A model generated the notes under the pieces. It was not told the origin of the DNA, did not search any database, and worked only from the letters and a program-made list of their open reading frames with translations. From the NCBI GenBank assembly GCA_902570035.1, contig CACFWO010000002.1:127054-191053 (forward strand): DNA of 64,000 bases. Reading direction: 5' to 3'. The stretch comes from an uncultured SAR86 cluster bacterium (lineage in GTDB: Bacteria; Pseudomonadota; Gammaproteobacteria; Magnimaribacterales; AG-339-G14). Below, one piece after another: positions 26,373 through 34,166 of the stretch (within the stretch, counting starts at the first letter, position 1; every line of letters starts with the position of its first letter). The position numbers and the translations under genes are program-made.

Positions 26373-28107
26373 TAGTTTCAACTAAGTTAATAACTGATTC
26401 CGGAGGACTCTTTGAAAATTTGGTTACTAAGAGCATAACCAAAAAATTGAGAATCATGCCGACAACTCCAATTCCTTCGGGTGAAATTCCTAAAAACCAA
26501 TAATCGGAATTATTTAATCCTGGAGAAATAAACTTAAAAAAGACAATATAGCTAAAAGTGAAAACTAAACCTGTAAGCATTCCTCCTATCGCAGCTTCTT
26601 TGGTTGTCTTTTTTGAAAAAATTCCCATGAATAAAACTGGAAAAAGTGTTGATGCCGCTAAACCAAATGCAAAGGCTACTACTTGAGCCACAAATGCAGG
26701 AGGGAAGATACCAAGAAGGCCTGCGAGTAGAATAGTTATCCCAGCTGCTAACCTCGCATATAAAAGTTCTTTTTTTTCTGTAATCTGAGGCATAAAGGTT
26801 TGTTTCATCAAATCATGAGAAATGGATGATGAAATCACCAGCAGCAATCCTGCAGCAGTAGATAAAGCAGCTGCTAAACCTCCTGCAGCAACTAGTGCGA
26901 TGACCCATATAGGCAGGTTTGCTATCTCAGGATTGGCCAGAACAATAATATCTCTGTCTAAATAAACCTCATTTGAACTAGATGTATTGGCTTCATTTTC
27001 CAACAATCTCTCACCTAGACTTCCTCTTTCATCGGAGAAAACTGGTCTGTTTTCAACAAAAGGAGAACCTGATGAGTACTGCATTTTTCCATCTTGATTT
27101 TTGTCCATCCAAGAAATCAATCCTATGTTTTCCCAATTCTTAAACCAATCGGGTGCATCTTCATAAGATGTGTTTTGGACCGAATCTATAAAATTCAGTC
27201 TTGCAAATGAAGCTACTGCAGGGGCAGTAGTATAAAGAATTGCAATGAATACAAGCGCATATCCAGCAGATCGTCTTGCAGCCTGCATATTGGGAACTGT
27301 GAAAAACCTCACAATCACATGAGGTAATCCAGCCGTTCCGAACATCAAAGCTGCGGTTATGCAAAAAATATCTATCAGACTTTTTGAATACTCTGTGTAA
27401 GGTGAGAAACCTAAATCAATTATCGTTTTATCAAGCTTATCGATTAGATAGATATCACTATTTAAAAGCTTATCTCCAAACCCTAACTGAGGGATTGGAT
27501 TGCCAGTCAACATGATAGATAAGAATATTGCGGGCACTAGATAGGCAAAAATCATGACGCAATATTGAGCAACCTGAGTGTAAGTAATTCCTTTCATTCC
27601 GCCTAAAACAGCATAAATAAAAACAATACCCATGCCGATAATGACTCCCATCTCTATCTCAACTTCAAGAAATCTTGAGAAAACAATGCCAACACCTCGC
27701 ATTTGTCCTGCTATGTAGGTGAAAGAAATAAATATTAAACAAATGACTGCAACAACTCTTGCGACGTTAGAGTAATACCTCTCTCCAATAAAATCTGGTA
27801 CGGTGTACTTACCGTATTTTCTTAAATATGGAGCCAGGAGTAGAGCTAAAAGGACATATCCACCGGTCCAACCCATCAGATATACAGAACCATCGCGACC
27901 CAAAAATGCTATCAACCCAGCCATTGATAGAAAAGAGGCAGCAGACATCCAATCAGCTGCTGTAGCCATACCGTTAGCCACTGGATTAACTCCTTTTCCG
28001 GCAACGTAAAAATCATTTGTTGATTTAGCTCTCGAAGCAATGGCAATGCCAATATAAAGAGCAAAAGAAAGACCTACAAAAATATAAGTAAGAGTTTGTG
28101 CTTCCAT
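26359..28107 (-). CDS. Sodium:solute symporter, VC_2705-type (acetate/ActP-related)
   Basis: A 582-residue member of the SSS family with about 13 helices. The N-terminal segment DFYVAGKGVNPVANGMATAADWMSAASFLSMAG is diagnostic of the acetate/monocarboxylate branch. A soluble insertion near residues 300-380 (DKNQDGKMQYSSG, then ENRPVFSDERG) is typical of the VC_2705 subgroup. It always pairs with a small DUF4212 protein, here encoded 1 bp upstream. Predicted to import a short organic acid with Na+; the exact substrate is inferred. Confidence 0.88.
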   Translation of the reverse strand: MEAQTLTYIFVGLSFALYIGIAIASRAKSTNDFYVAGKGVNPVANGMATAADWMSAASFLSMAGLIAFLGRDGSVYLMGWTGGYVLLALLLAPYLRKYGKYTVPDFIGERYYSNVARVVAVICLIFISFTYIAGQMRGVGIVFSRFLEVEIEMGVIIGMGIVFIYAVLGGMKGITYTQVAQYCVMIFAYLVPAIFLSIMLTGNPIPQLGFGDKLLNSDIYLIDKLDKTIIDLGFSPYTEYSKSLIDIFCITAALMFGTAGLPHVIVRFFTVPNMQAARRSAGYALVFIAILYTTAPAVASFARLNFIDSVQNTSYEDAPDWFKNWENIGLISWMDKNQDGKMQYSSGSPFVENRPVFSDERGSLGERLLENEANTSSSNEVYLDRDIIVLANPEIANLPIWVIALVAAGGLAAALSTAAGLLLVISSSISHDLMKQTFMPQITEKKELLYARLAAGITILLAGLLGIFPPAFVAQVVAFAFGLAASTLFPVLFMGIFSKKTTKEAAIGGMLTGLVFTFSYIVFFKFISPGLNNSDYWFLGISPEGIGVVGMILNFLVMLLVTKFSKSPPESVINLVETIRRP

Positions 28108-28108
28108 A

Positions 28109-28339
28109 TTATTTCTTTTCTTTTTTTTCTAGTCTTTCAACGAGATAAGAATAAGTAAAAATTAGAATAATAAAAACGTAGATGCTTCCTTGTTGAGAAA
28201 ACCAAAAACCTAGTTCAAAGCCTCCAATTTTCATGAAGGAAATGTACTCTGAAAAAAGAATTCCGAATCCAAAGGAACAAAGAAACCAAAAAAATAATAA
28301 GAAAGATAAAAGAATTAAATTCTTTTGCCAAAAAGTCAT
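28109..28339 (-). CDS. DUF4212 family small membrane partner of the symporter
   Basis: A 76-residue protein with two predicted membrane helices (about 9-30 and 45-66). The motif FLCSFGFGILFSEY and the second-helix GFWFSQQGSIYVFIILIF match the DUF4212 family, which is consistently encoded just before VC_2705-type sodium:solute symporters. Probably an accessory subunit; no independent function is known. The stop and the symporter start are 1 bp apart. Confidence 0.85.
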   Translation of the reverse strand: MTFWQKNLILLSFLLFFWFLCSFGFGILFSEYISFMKIGGFELGFWFSQQGSIYVFIILIFTYSYLVERLEKKEKK

Positions 28340-28353
28340 GTAGTTATTTTAAG

Positions 28354-29196
28354 TTAACTAGAAGCGTTAACAACCCAAGTAGCACTCTCGAATTCTAAAC
28401 CTTGGCTTTTTTTATGGGATTCATATAACTCGGCCAACTCAGTCACAATAGGTTCTTTTTCCTCATCGCTCATCCCTTGAAGAGCATTACTAATGATGGG
28501 ATTCAATGCCATGAAATCTTTAGCTGCGTCGTAAGAAGATTTATTAGGAAATAAATGAATATTTTCTAAATTATCGTCAATAGAATAATTACTAAAACCA
28601 GAACTTTTTAAAATTTCTTCGAGATAGGCTTTCTCTTCGAAAGCAAAGGGACTCGGCGCTCTGGGTTGTGCAGGAGGTAAATCAAAATATTTTTTTAAGA
28701 TCCCTAAGGGTTTTGTATGCCAGGGATTTTTACTAGGATGTTGCCAACAAACGAAGGAAAAACTGCCATCTGCTTTCAAGCTTTTCCTTAAATTATTAAA
28801 ACTAGAGATGGGATCAGTAAAAAACATGACGCCAAAACGAGAAAATAAGTGATCGTATTGATCATCAAGCTCATTTTCTTGGACATCTTTATTGATAATG
28901 GAAATGTTGGTTTTATTGTTTTCAATGGCAAGCTCAAGAGTTCGAGCTAACATAGGGACAGAAATATCTAAGCCAGTAACTTTTCCTTCAGATCCTACTT
29001 TTTCGGAAAGTAAAAGTGTTGTGGTACCAGCTCCGCAACCAACATCTAGTATGGAATCACCTTTTTGAATATCTAAACTATCGATAGCTTTTTGCCCTAA
29101 AGGATTAAGCATGGTGTCCATCTCAAACTGTTTATCGACCCAATAGTCGCCACCACCACCAGACCAGAATTCAATTTGTTGTTTATTAGCTGACAT
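28354..29196 (-). CDS. Class I SAM-dependent methyltransferase
   Basis: A 280-residue methyltransferase with motif I DVGCGAGTTTLLL (near residue 51), an acidic loop VTGLDISVPML and post-II segment LFSRFGVMFFTDP. The N-terminal WSGGGGDYWVDKQFEMD occurs in a UbiE/Methyltransf_11-type group. Acceptor unknown. It is separated from the DUF4212 gene by 14 bp and may be cotranscribed with the symporter; the biological link is unclear. Confidence 0.82.
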   Translation of the reverse strand: MSANKQQIEFWSGGGGDYWVDKQFEMDTMLNPLGQKAIDSLDIQKGDSILDVGCGAGTTTLLLSEKVGSEGKVTGLDISVPMLARTLELAIENNKTNISIINKDVQENELDDQYDHLFSRFGVMFFTDPISSFNNLRKSLKADGSFSFVCWQHPSKNPWHTKPLGILKKYFDLPPAQPRAPSPFAFEEKAYLEEILKSSGFSNYSIDDNLENIHLFPNKSSYDAAKDFMALNPIISNALQGMSDEEKEPIVTELAELYESHKKSQGLEFESATWVVNASS

Positions 29197-29274
29197 AAGA
29201 AAGAATGTAATATGACATTAATGAATAGAAGATAGTGCTCTATTTTAGCTACTTTTTTGATAACTAATGGTGCA

Positions 29275-29295
29275 TAACCATATCATTTATGGTTA
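29275..29295. repeat. Inverted repeat upstream of the small secreted protein gene
   Basis: The arms TAACCATA (29275-29282) and TATGGTTA (29288-29295) are perfect, separated by the loop TCATT. It lies 62 bp upstream of the ATG at 29357. It is followed on the plus strand by ATTTTAAAAAAG. It could be an operator or a weak terminator; no direct evidence separates these. Confidence 0.45.
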
Positions 29296-29356
29296 ATTTT
29301 AAAAAAGTTGTTTATAGATAGCTTCTGTATTAACTTAGTTGAATAAAGGAGAGAAA

Positions 29357-29761
29357 ATGAATTTACGCTATTTATCTTATTTACTTTTTATAATCTTATT
29401 GATCACAGGGGTTAATACTTATGCAGTTGAAACATTAGAGCCGGTTGCAAAGAAGGGTCAAGTAATCGTCATTTACCGAGGTCCTTGCCCTAGCGGAAAA
29501 ACAAAAGCCGCTATGAGAAAGATTGAAAAAATAATTAGCTACGAAATAAAAAATAGTCCAGTAAGTTATTCTTCGTCACCAGGTAATTGGGAAGATGGTC
29601 AAATTGGAGCTGTTGATTTGCATGCATCACAAAGTGCAATGGAAAAAGCCTTTGCTTGGCAAGAAGCAGATAAGAAATGGTCAAAAATGTACGATGATGT
29701 TGCAAAAATCTGCGGAACGACTGTTGAAGAATTTCATGTGCATATGCTTACTGCAAACTAA
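29357..29761 (+). CDS. Small predicted secreted protein, unknown function
   Basis: A 134-residue protein starting at ATG 29357, preceded by AAGGAGAGAAA (an in-frame TTG at 29339 is a poorer start). A signal peptide spans about residues 1-23 (ends TYA). The mature part is about 110 residues with one cysteine near residue 44 (GPCPSGK) and another near 119 (KICGTT), which could form a disulfide in the periplasm. The alternation of helix and strand resembles a dimeric alpha/beta barrel, but I do not recognise a family. Its stop overlaps the convergent peptidase gene by 4 bp. Confidence 0.65.
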   Translation: MNLRYLSYLLFIILLITGVNTYAVETLEPVAKKGQVIVIYRGPCPSGKTKAAMRKIEKIISYEIKNSPVSYSSSPGNWEDGQIGAVDLHASQSAMEKAFAWQEADKKWSKMYDDVAKICGTTVEEFHVHMLTAN

Positions 29762-30714
29762 GCAAATTTATTAGTTGCCTCAATGAGTAATTCTCTAATT
29801 TCTTTTTCAAAAGCTGAGTGACCTGAAAAAGGTGCTATTTTTAATTCTGCTTCTGGCCATCTACTGCTGAGTTCATAGGCTGTAGTAGGCGGGCAAACTA
29901 CATCATATCTGCCTTGAACTATCACACAGGGAATGTGCCTAATTTTATCAACGTTATCTAAGAGTTGATTTTCATGGTCCAAAAATCCTTTATTAACAAA
30001 ATAATGATTTTCAATAAGTGCAAATGCTAAAGCAAATTCTGCGTTGATAGATTCTTTAACCGCTCCAGGATTATGGTTTATATAGCTTGTTGAGGCTTCC
30101 CATTTTGACCAAGCCCTTGCAGCTGATAGCTTTTTCTTTTGATCTTCTCCGTTAAATATTTTTCTGTAAGCCTCCATAAGATTTGATCTTTCCTCTGGCT
30201 TAATTTCATCTAAAAATCCTTGCCAAGCTTCAGGGTAAATCTCACTTGCGCCGTATTCATAGAACCATTCCAGCTCTTTTTGACGAAGCATGAAAATACC
30301 CCTGAGGATTAATTCAGAAACCCTATCAGGGAATTTTTGTGCGTATGCTAAGGACAGCGTGCTTCCCCAAGAACCGCCAAAGACAAGCCATTTTTCAATT
30401 TCAAGCTTTTCTCTAATGGATTCAATGTCATCGACTAAGTGCCAGGTCGTATTATCTTCTAGTGAAGCATGAGGTTTGCTTCTCCCGCAGCCTCTTTGAT
30501 CAAAAACAACAATTCGATATTTTTTTGGATTAAAAAAACGTCTTGAAAGTGTGCCGCCACCTCCACCCGGCCCGCCATGCAGAAAAATGGCTGGCTTGCC
30601 TTTTGGATTTCCTGATTGCTCGTAGTAAATCTCATGGATATCTTTTTTAATAAAGCCAGTATCAAAAGGTTCAATCGAAGGAAACAATTTATTTTTTTTA
30701 CTAAAAAATGCCAT
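29758..30714 (-). CDS. pip: Proline iminopeptidase (peptidase family S33)
   Basis: Releases N-terminal proline from peptides. The 318-residue alpha/beta hydrolase has the oxyanion motif HGGPGGGG (residues 46-53), VFDQRGCGRS, the nucleophile elbow GGSWGST (near residue 114) and a GRYDVVCP acid segment followed by the SGHSAFE histidine. These are the standard S33 prolyl aminopeptidase features, and the length matches. It is transcribed as a single gene facing the small secreted protein gene. Confidence 0.92.
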   Translation of the reverse strand: MAFFSKKNKLFPSIEPFDTGFIKKDIHEIYYEQSGNPKGKPAIFLHGGPGGGGGTLSRRFFNPKKYRIVVFDQRGCGRSKPHASLEDNTTWHLVDDIESIREKLEIEKWLVFGGSWGSTLSLAYAQKFPDRVSELILRGIFMLRQKELEWFYEYGASEIYPEAWQGFLDEIKPEERSNLMEAYRKIFNGEDQKKKLSAARAWSKWEASTSYINHNPGAVKESINAEFALAFALIENHYFVNKGFLDHENQLLDNVDKIRHIPCVIVQGRYDVVCPPTTAYELSSRWPEAELKIAPFSGHSAFEKEIRELLIEATNKFA

Positions 30715-30770
30715 TATGTTTTATATTAAATTTAGCGAACAAAAATAGAAAGTTTATTTAAGAAAAACTT

Positions 30771-31574
30771 ATGAAGACTTGGACAGCGGAAGCGTTAAAT
30801 ACAGCTCCGGATTCAAAAAATGAAATCCACGGGGATAAACTGGCAAAAGAATTTGGTTTTAAGGGTGGTTTAGTTCCTGGTGTGACCATTTCTGCTTATC
30901 TATTACATCCTGTGATAGAAAAGTGGGGAATCGAATGGCTCAATAACGGTTTTGCAAAATGCATGATTACTTCACCGTTGTACGACAAAGAAAAGTTTGA
31001 AGTAATTTCTGAAGAAGTTTCGGAAGAAAAAATACTTACTACACTTAACAAAAGCGATCAGACCATCAGCGCAAATGCTGAAGCTGCGCTTTCAAAGAAT
31101 TCTGTAAAATCTCCCAAACTTCGAGGAGATAAAATCGCATCTCAGGATTATGTTGGGCCTCAAGCAACAAAAGATATTTGGGATAAGCTAAAAAAAGAAG
31201 GGTGTTTTTCTTTTCGATATCTTTGGGGCGGAGAAAATCCGCTAATATATTTACGCGATCCAAATCAACTTCCCGATTTGCTAAATCCAAAAAAAGAAGG
31301 TTTTGCAAATTTATGTTTTCTATTGGGATGTTCAAACTGGATACTGGCAAGTAATGCATACATGAATCCTTGGATACATCTTCAAACTAAATCTCATAAC
31401 TTTAGGGCAGTCCCAATGGGGACGTCATTGATTGCAGAAATGCAGGTTAAAGATTGCTATGACAAAAAAGGTCATGAATTCATAGATGTCGATGTAAATC
31501 TTTTCGACGAACGCGATGAAGAATGCATTATGATGATTAATCTCTTAGCAATATATAAGGTAAGAGGAGCCTAA
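30771..31574 (+). CDS. MaoC-like hotdog-fold protein (putative acyl dehydratase)
   Basis: A 267-residue protein. The N-terminal segment IHGDKLAKEFGFKGGLVPGVTISAYL (residues 19-44) resembles the hydratase motif of MaoC-type proteins, with His20 and Asp22 as possible active-site residues (weak match). The rest has no family I can name, but the length suits a double hotdog. It may act on an acyl-CoA or polyketide-like intermediate; this is inference. It begins a three-gene plus-strand cluster, 21 bp before the DUF4345 gene. Confidence 0.5.
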   Translation: MKTWTAEALNTAPDSKNEIHGDKLAKEFGFKGGLVPGVTISAYLLHPVIEKWGIEWLNNGFAKCMITSPLYDKEKFEVISEEVSEEKILTTLNKSDQTISANAEAALSKNSVKSPKLRGDKIASQDYVGPQATKDIWDKLKKEGCFSFRYLWGGENPLIYLRDPNQLPDLLNPKKEGFANLCFLLGCSNWILASNAYMNPWIHLQTKSHNFRAVPMGTSLIAEMQVKDCYDKKGHEFIDVDVNLFDERDEECIMMINLLAIYKVRGA

Positions 31575-31595
31575 TAACTGACAAAAGGGGGAAAA

Positions 31596-31988
31596 ATGGC
31601 TAAAGAATCATGGTTTTTGATCTTAACGGCAATTGGCGTTGCTCTAGTTTCTCTGGGATATGGAGTAAATCCAAAGCTTGGGATGCCCTTGCTATACGGG
31701 ATTGATATAGAAAGCGTAAATCAAATAAATATGTACAGAGCTATCATGGGTTTGTATTTAGCTATTTCTTTGTACTGGATTATTGGCGCCCTTAATGAGA
31801 ATGTTAAATTATCTGCCCTCTGGAGTATGTTTGTTTTTATGACGGGTATAGGCTCTGGAAGGTTAATCAGCGTTTACTTGGATGGCACTCCTTCAACTAT
31901 TTTTATGTCTTTCCTATTCATTGAAATAATTTCTGCAGTTTTGTGCTTATTTTTTATTTCTAGATTAAATAAGGAGATTGAAACCTAG
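31596..31988 (+). CDS. DUF4345 family membrane protein
   Basis: A 130-residue protein with four predicted membrane helices. The YGVNPKLGMPLLYGIDIES loop after helix 1 and the RAIMGLYLAISLYWI and FMTGIGSGRLISVYLDG segments match the DUF4345 pattern. No function is known. The Shine-Dalgarno AGGGGGAAAA precedes the ATG. It lies between the hotdog protein gene and an alpha/beta hydrolase gene with short gaps, suggesting an operon. Confidence 0.75.
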   Translation: MAKESWFLILTAIGVALVSLGYGVNPKLGMPLLYGIDIESVNQINMYRAIMGLYLAISLYWIIGALNENVKLSALWSMFVFMTGIGSGRLISVYLDGTPSTIFMSFLFIEIISAVLCLFFISRLNKEIET

Positions 31989-32000
31989 CAAAAGAAAATC

Positions 32001-32852
32001 ATGGAGCTTTCTAATAAAAATTCCAACCTTCATTACTTTCAAGCAGGTCAAGGAGATCCCTTAGTCTTTTTACATGGATTCCCTGATTGTGCGGTCAACT
32101 ATAAAGAGCAGATAGAATTTTTTAGCGCCAATGGATTTGAAGTTTTCGTTCCATTGATGCCAGGTTATCACGAGGACGATCAAGAGCTAGATACTTACCA
32201 AAGCTTAAAAATAGCTGAGGAATTATCAATGTTCATTAATTCTGTTACAGACAAGCCTATTAATTTATTTGGCCATGACTGGGGAGCTTCAGCAGCTTAT
32301 GGGATAGCTAACTTGATGCCTGAGAAAATAGCTAAATTAATTACTGCCTCGGTCCCTTACGGCCCTGCTTTGATGAGCGCTTTTTTACTTGATGGAGATC
32401 AGCAAAGAAAATCTTGGTACATGTTTTTTTTCCAACTTGAAATTGCTGAGATGGCTGTTGAGGCGAATGATTATGAATACATCAAAAGACTGTGGCGAGA
32501 ATGGTCGCCGAATTGGTCTGATTACGAAAGCTATGCTAAAGAAGCAATAAGTGTTTTATCCAAGCCTAGAGTTTTAACACGAGCCTTGAAATATTATCGC
32601 AGCACTTTTCAATCAGGATTACAAAGCGAAAGATTGAATAATCTACAAATGACCTTTACTAATAAATTTAAGATGCCTGCGCTTTATCTTCATGGAAAAA
32701 ACGACGGATGCATTGCTGCTGAACTTTCGATCGGGATGGAGGATAGTTTCGAAAATCTTAAAAAGCTCGAGCTTGATCACTGTGGACATTTTCTCCATTT
32801 AGAAAAACCTAAAGAAATAAATCAAATTATTCTGGATTTTCTTAACTCTTAA
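32001..32852 (+). CDS. Alpha/beta hydrolase (epoxide hydrolase-like)
   Basis: A 283-residue hydrolase with the oxyanion motif HGFPD (residues 25-29), the nucleophile elbow GHDWGAS (near residue 93), in which Asp replaces Ser, and a late DHCGHFLHLE histidine. Asp nucleophiles in HDWG are the mark of epoxide hydrolases and haloalkane dehalogenases; the HGFPD form favours epoxide hydrolase. Substrate unknown. It ends the hotdog/DUF4345/hydrolase cluster and converges with tesA. Confidence 0.85.
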   Translation: MELSNKNSNLHYFQAGQGDPLVFLHGFPDCAVNYKEQIEFFSANGFEVFVPLMPGYHEDDQELDTYQSLKIAEELSMFINSVTDKPINLFGHDWGASAAYGIANLMPEKIAKLITASVPYGPALMSAFLLDGDQQRKSWYMFFFQLEIAEMAVEANDYEYIKRLWREWSPNWSDYESYAKEAISVLSKPRVLTRALKYYRSTFQSGLQSERLNNLQMTFTNKFKMPALYLHGKNDGCIAAELSIGMEDSFENLKKLELDHCGHFLHLEKPKEINQIILDFLNS

Positions 32853-32867
32853 TTTTTAAGACTCTAT

Positions 32868-33503
32868 CTATTTTTGATTAAAGATTAAATATCCAATTTC
32901 TTCTTTAATTTGTTCTGCTATGACTGTCTGTGCCTTTTCGTTTGGATGAATACCATCGGGTTGCATGAGATCATCTCTTAACGCCACATTTTCCAGCATG
33001 AACGAAATCAATTTTGTATCCGTCTCTGAAGCAACTTCAGAATAAATATTTTCAAAAGCTTCAATATATTTTTTTCCGTAATTTGGAGGAATCTTGATTT
33101 GCATAATTATCGGAATTGATTGGTGATTTGAGATTATTGAAACTATTTTTAATAAGTTCTGTTTTATCCTCGATATTGGATAACCACGCAACGCATCATT
33201 CCCGCCTAACTCCACTAAAACAAAGTCAGGTTCATAGGAATTTAGGTCTTTGCTTATTCGAGATAATCCTCCCGAAGTAGTATCTCCGGAAATACTTGAA
33301 TTAATGATCTTCAAACTTTTTCCTTCCTTAGAAAAAGAGCTTTTTAATAAGGTCGTCCAATTTTGCGATTCTTTAATTCCAAATCCGGCAGAGATGCTGT
33401 CTCCTAAAATCAAAAGCTTCTTATCATCCGCAATGATAGAATTGGAAAAAATCAAAACAAAAATAAATAATTTTTTGTACCTGGAAATCTCAAGGAAACT
33501 CAT
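32868..33503 (-). CDS. tesA: TesA-type SGNH lysophospholipase/thioesterase/arylesterase
   Basis: A 211-residue periplasmic SGNH hydrolase. A signal peptide spans about residues 1-25 (ends SIIADD). Block I is GDSISAGFG with the catalytic Ser, block III ELGGNDALRG with Asn, and block V DGIHPNEKA with the Asp-His pair. This matches E. coli TesA, which is also divergent from ybbA. Its ATG lies only 3 bp from the ybbA ATG on the other strand, so its promoter must lie inside ybbA. No Shine-Dalgarno is seen before it. Confidence 0.92.
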   Translation of the reverse strand: MSFLEISRYKKLFIFVLIFSNSIIADDKKLLILGDSISAGFGIKESQNWTTLLKSSFSKEGKSLKIINSSISGDTTSGGLSRISKDLNSYEPDFVLVELGGNDALRGYPISRIKQNLLKIVSIISNHQSIPIIMQIKIPPNYGKKYIEAFENIYSEVASETDTKLISFMLENVALRDDLMQPDGIHPNEKAQTVIAEQIKEEIGYLIFNQK

Positions 33504-33506
33504 TTT

Positions 33507-34166
33507 ATGATTATAAAAGCAAGAAATTTGTCAAAAAAGGTTATTTTTAACGGCGAAGAAATAAATATTTTAGACAAGATTGATTTAGAGATTTCTTCAA
33601 ATACATCACTTGCAGTAGTTGGCCCATCAGGATCGGGTAAATCAACTCTCTTGGGTCTTCTTGCGGGACTGGATTCTCCTTCGGGAGGGGAAATATTCTT
33701 CGACGACATGCCTCTTCATTCCATGTCGGAAGATAGCCGCTCAAAAATTAGAAAAGAATCCGTAGCTTTTGTTTTTCAGAATTTTGAGCTGTTAGCAGGA
33801 TTGACTGCTCTGGAAAATGTCATGCTTCCTTTAGAGATGAAAAATAAAGGAAAAGCCAGAGAGATTGCTGAAAAATATCTTGAGAAGGTCGATATGCTCA
33901 ATAGAACAATGCATTATCCTCAACAGCTCTCGGGAGGTGAACAGCAAAGGGTTGCCATTGCCAGAGCGTTTGCGTGCGAAGCAAAGGTTTTATTCTGTGA
34001 TGAGCCAACCGGAAACCTAGATTCAACAAATAGCAAGATGATTTCAGATTTACTTTTTGATGTTTTTAACGAATCAAGCACCGCACTTATCATCGTGACC
34101 CACGATGAAGATTTAGCTGACCGATGCGATCAAAAAATTAGACTCATTGATGGAAAAATTCAATGA
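33507..34166 (+). CDS. ybbA: ABC transporter ATP-binding protein YbbA
   Basis: A 219-residue ATPase of the MacB/LolD type. Walker A is GPSGSGKST (residues 38-46), the signature motif LSGGEQQRVAIARA and Walker B VLFCDEPTGNLD. It pairs with the large FtsX-type permease encoded directly downstream (4-bp overlap). The YbbA-YbbP pair, divergent from tesA, is conserved in gammaproteobacteria; its substrate is not established. An AAGGA Shine-Dalgarno lies inside the tesA coding region, 10 bases before the ATG. Confidence 0.93.
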   Translation: MIIKARNLSKKVIFNGEEINILDKIDLEISSNTSLAVVGPSGSGKSTLLGLLAGLDSPSGGEIFFDDMPLHSMSEDSRSKIRKESVAFVFQNFELLAGLTALENVMLPLEMKNKGKAREIAEKYLEKVDMLNRTMHYPQQLSGGEQQRVAIARAFACEAKVLFCDEPTGNLDSTNSKMISDLLFDVFNESSTALIIVTHDEDLADRCDQKIRLIDGKIQ

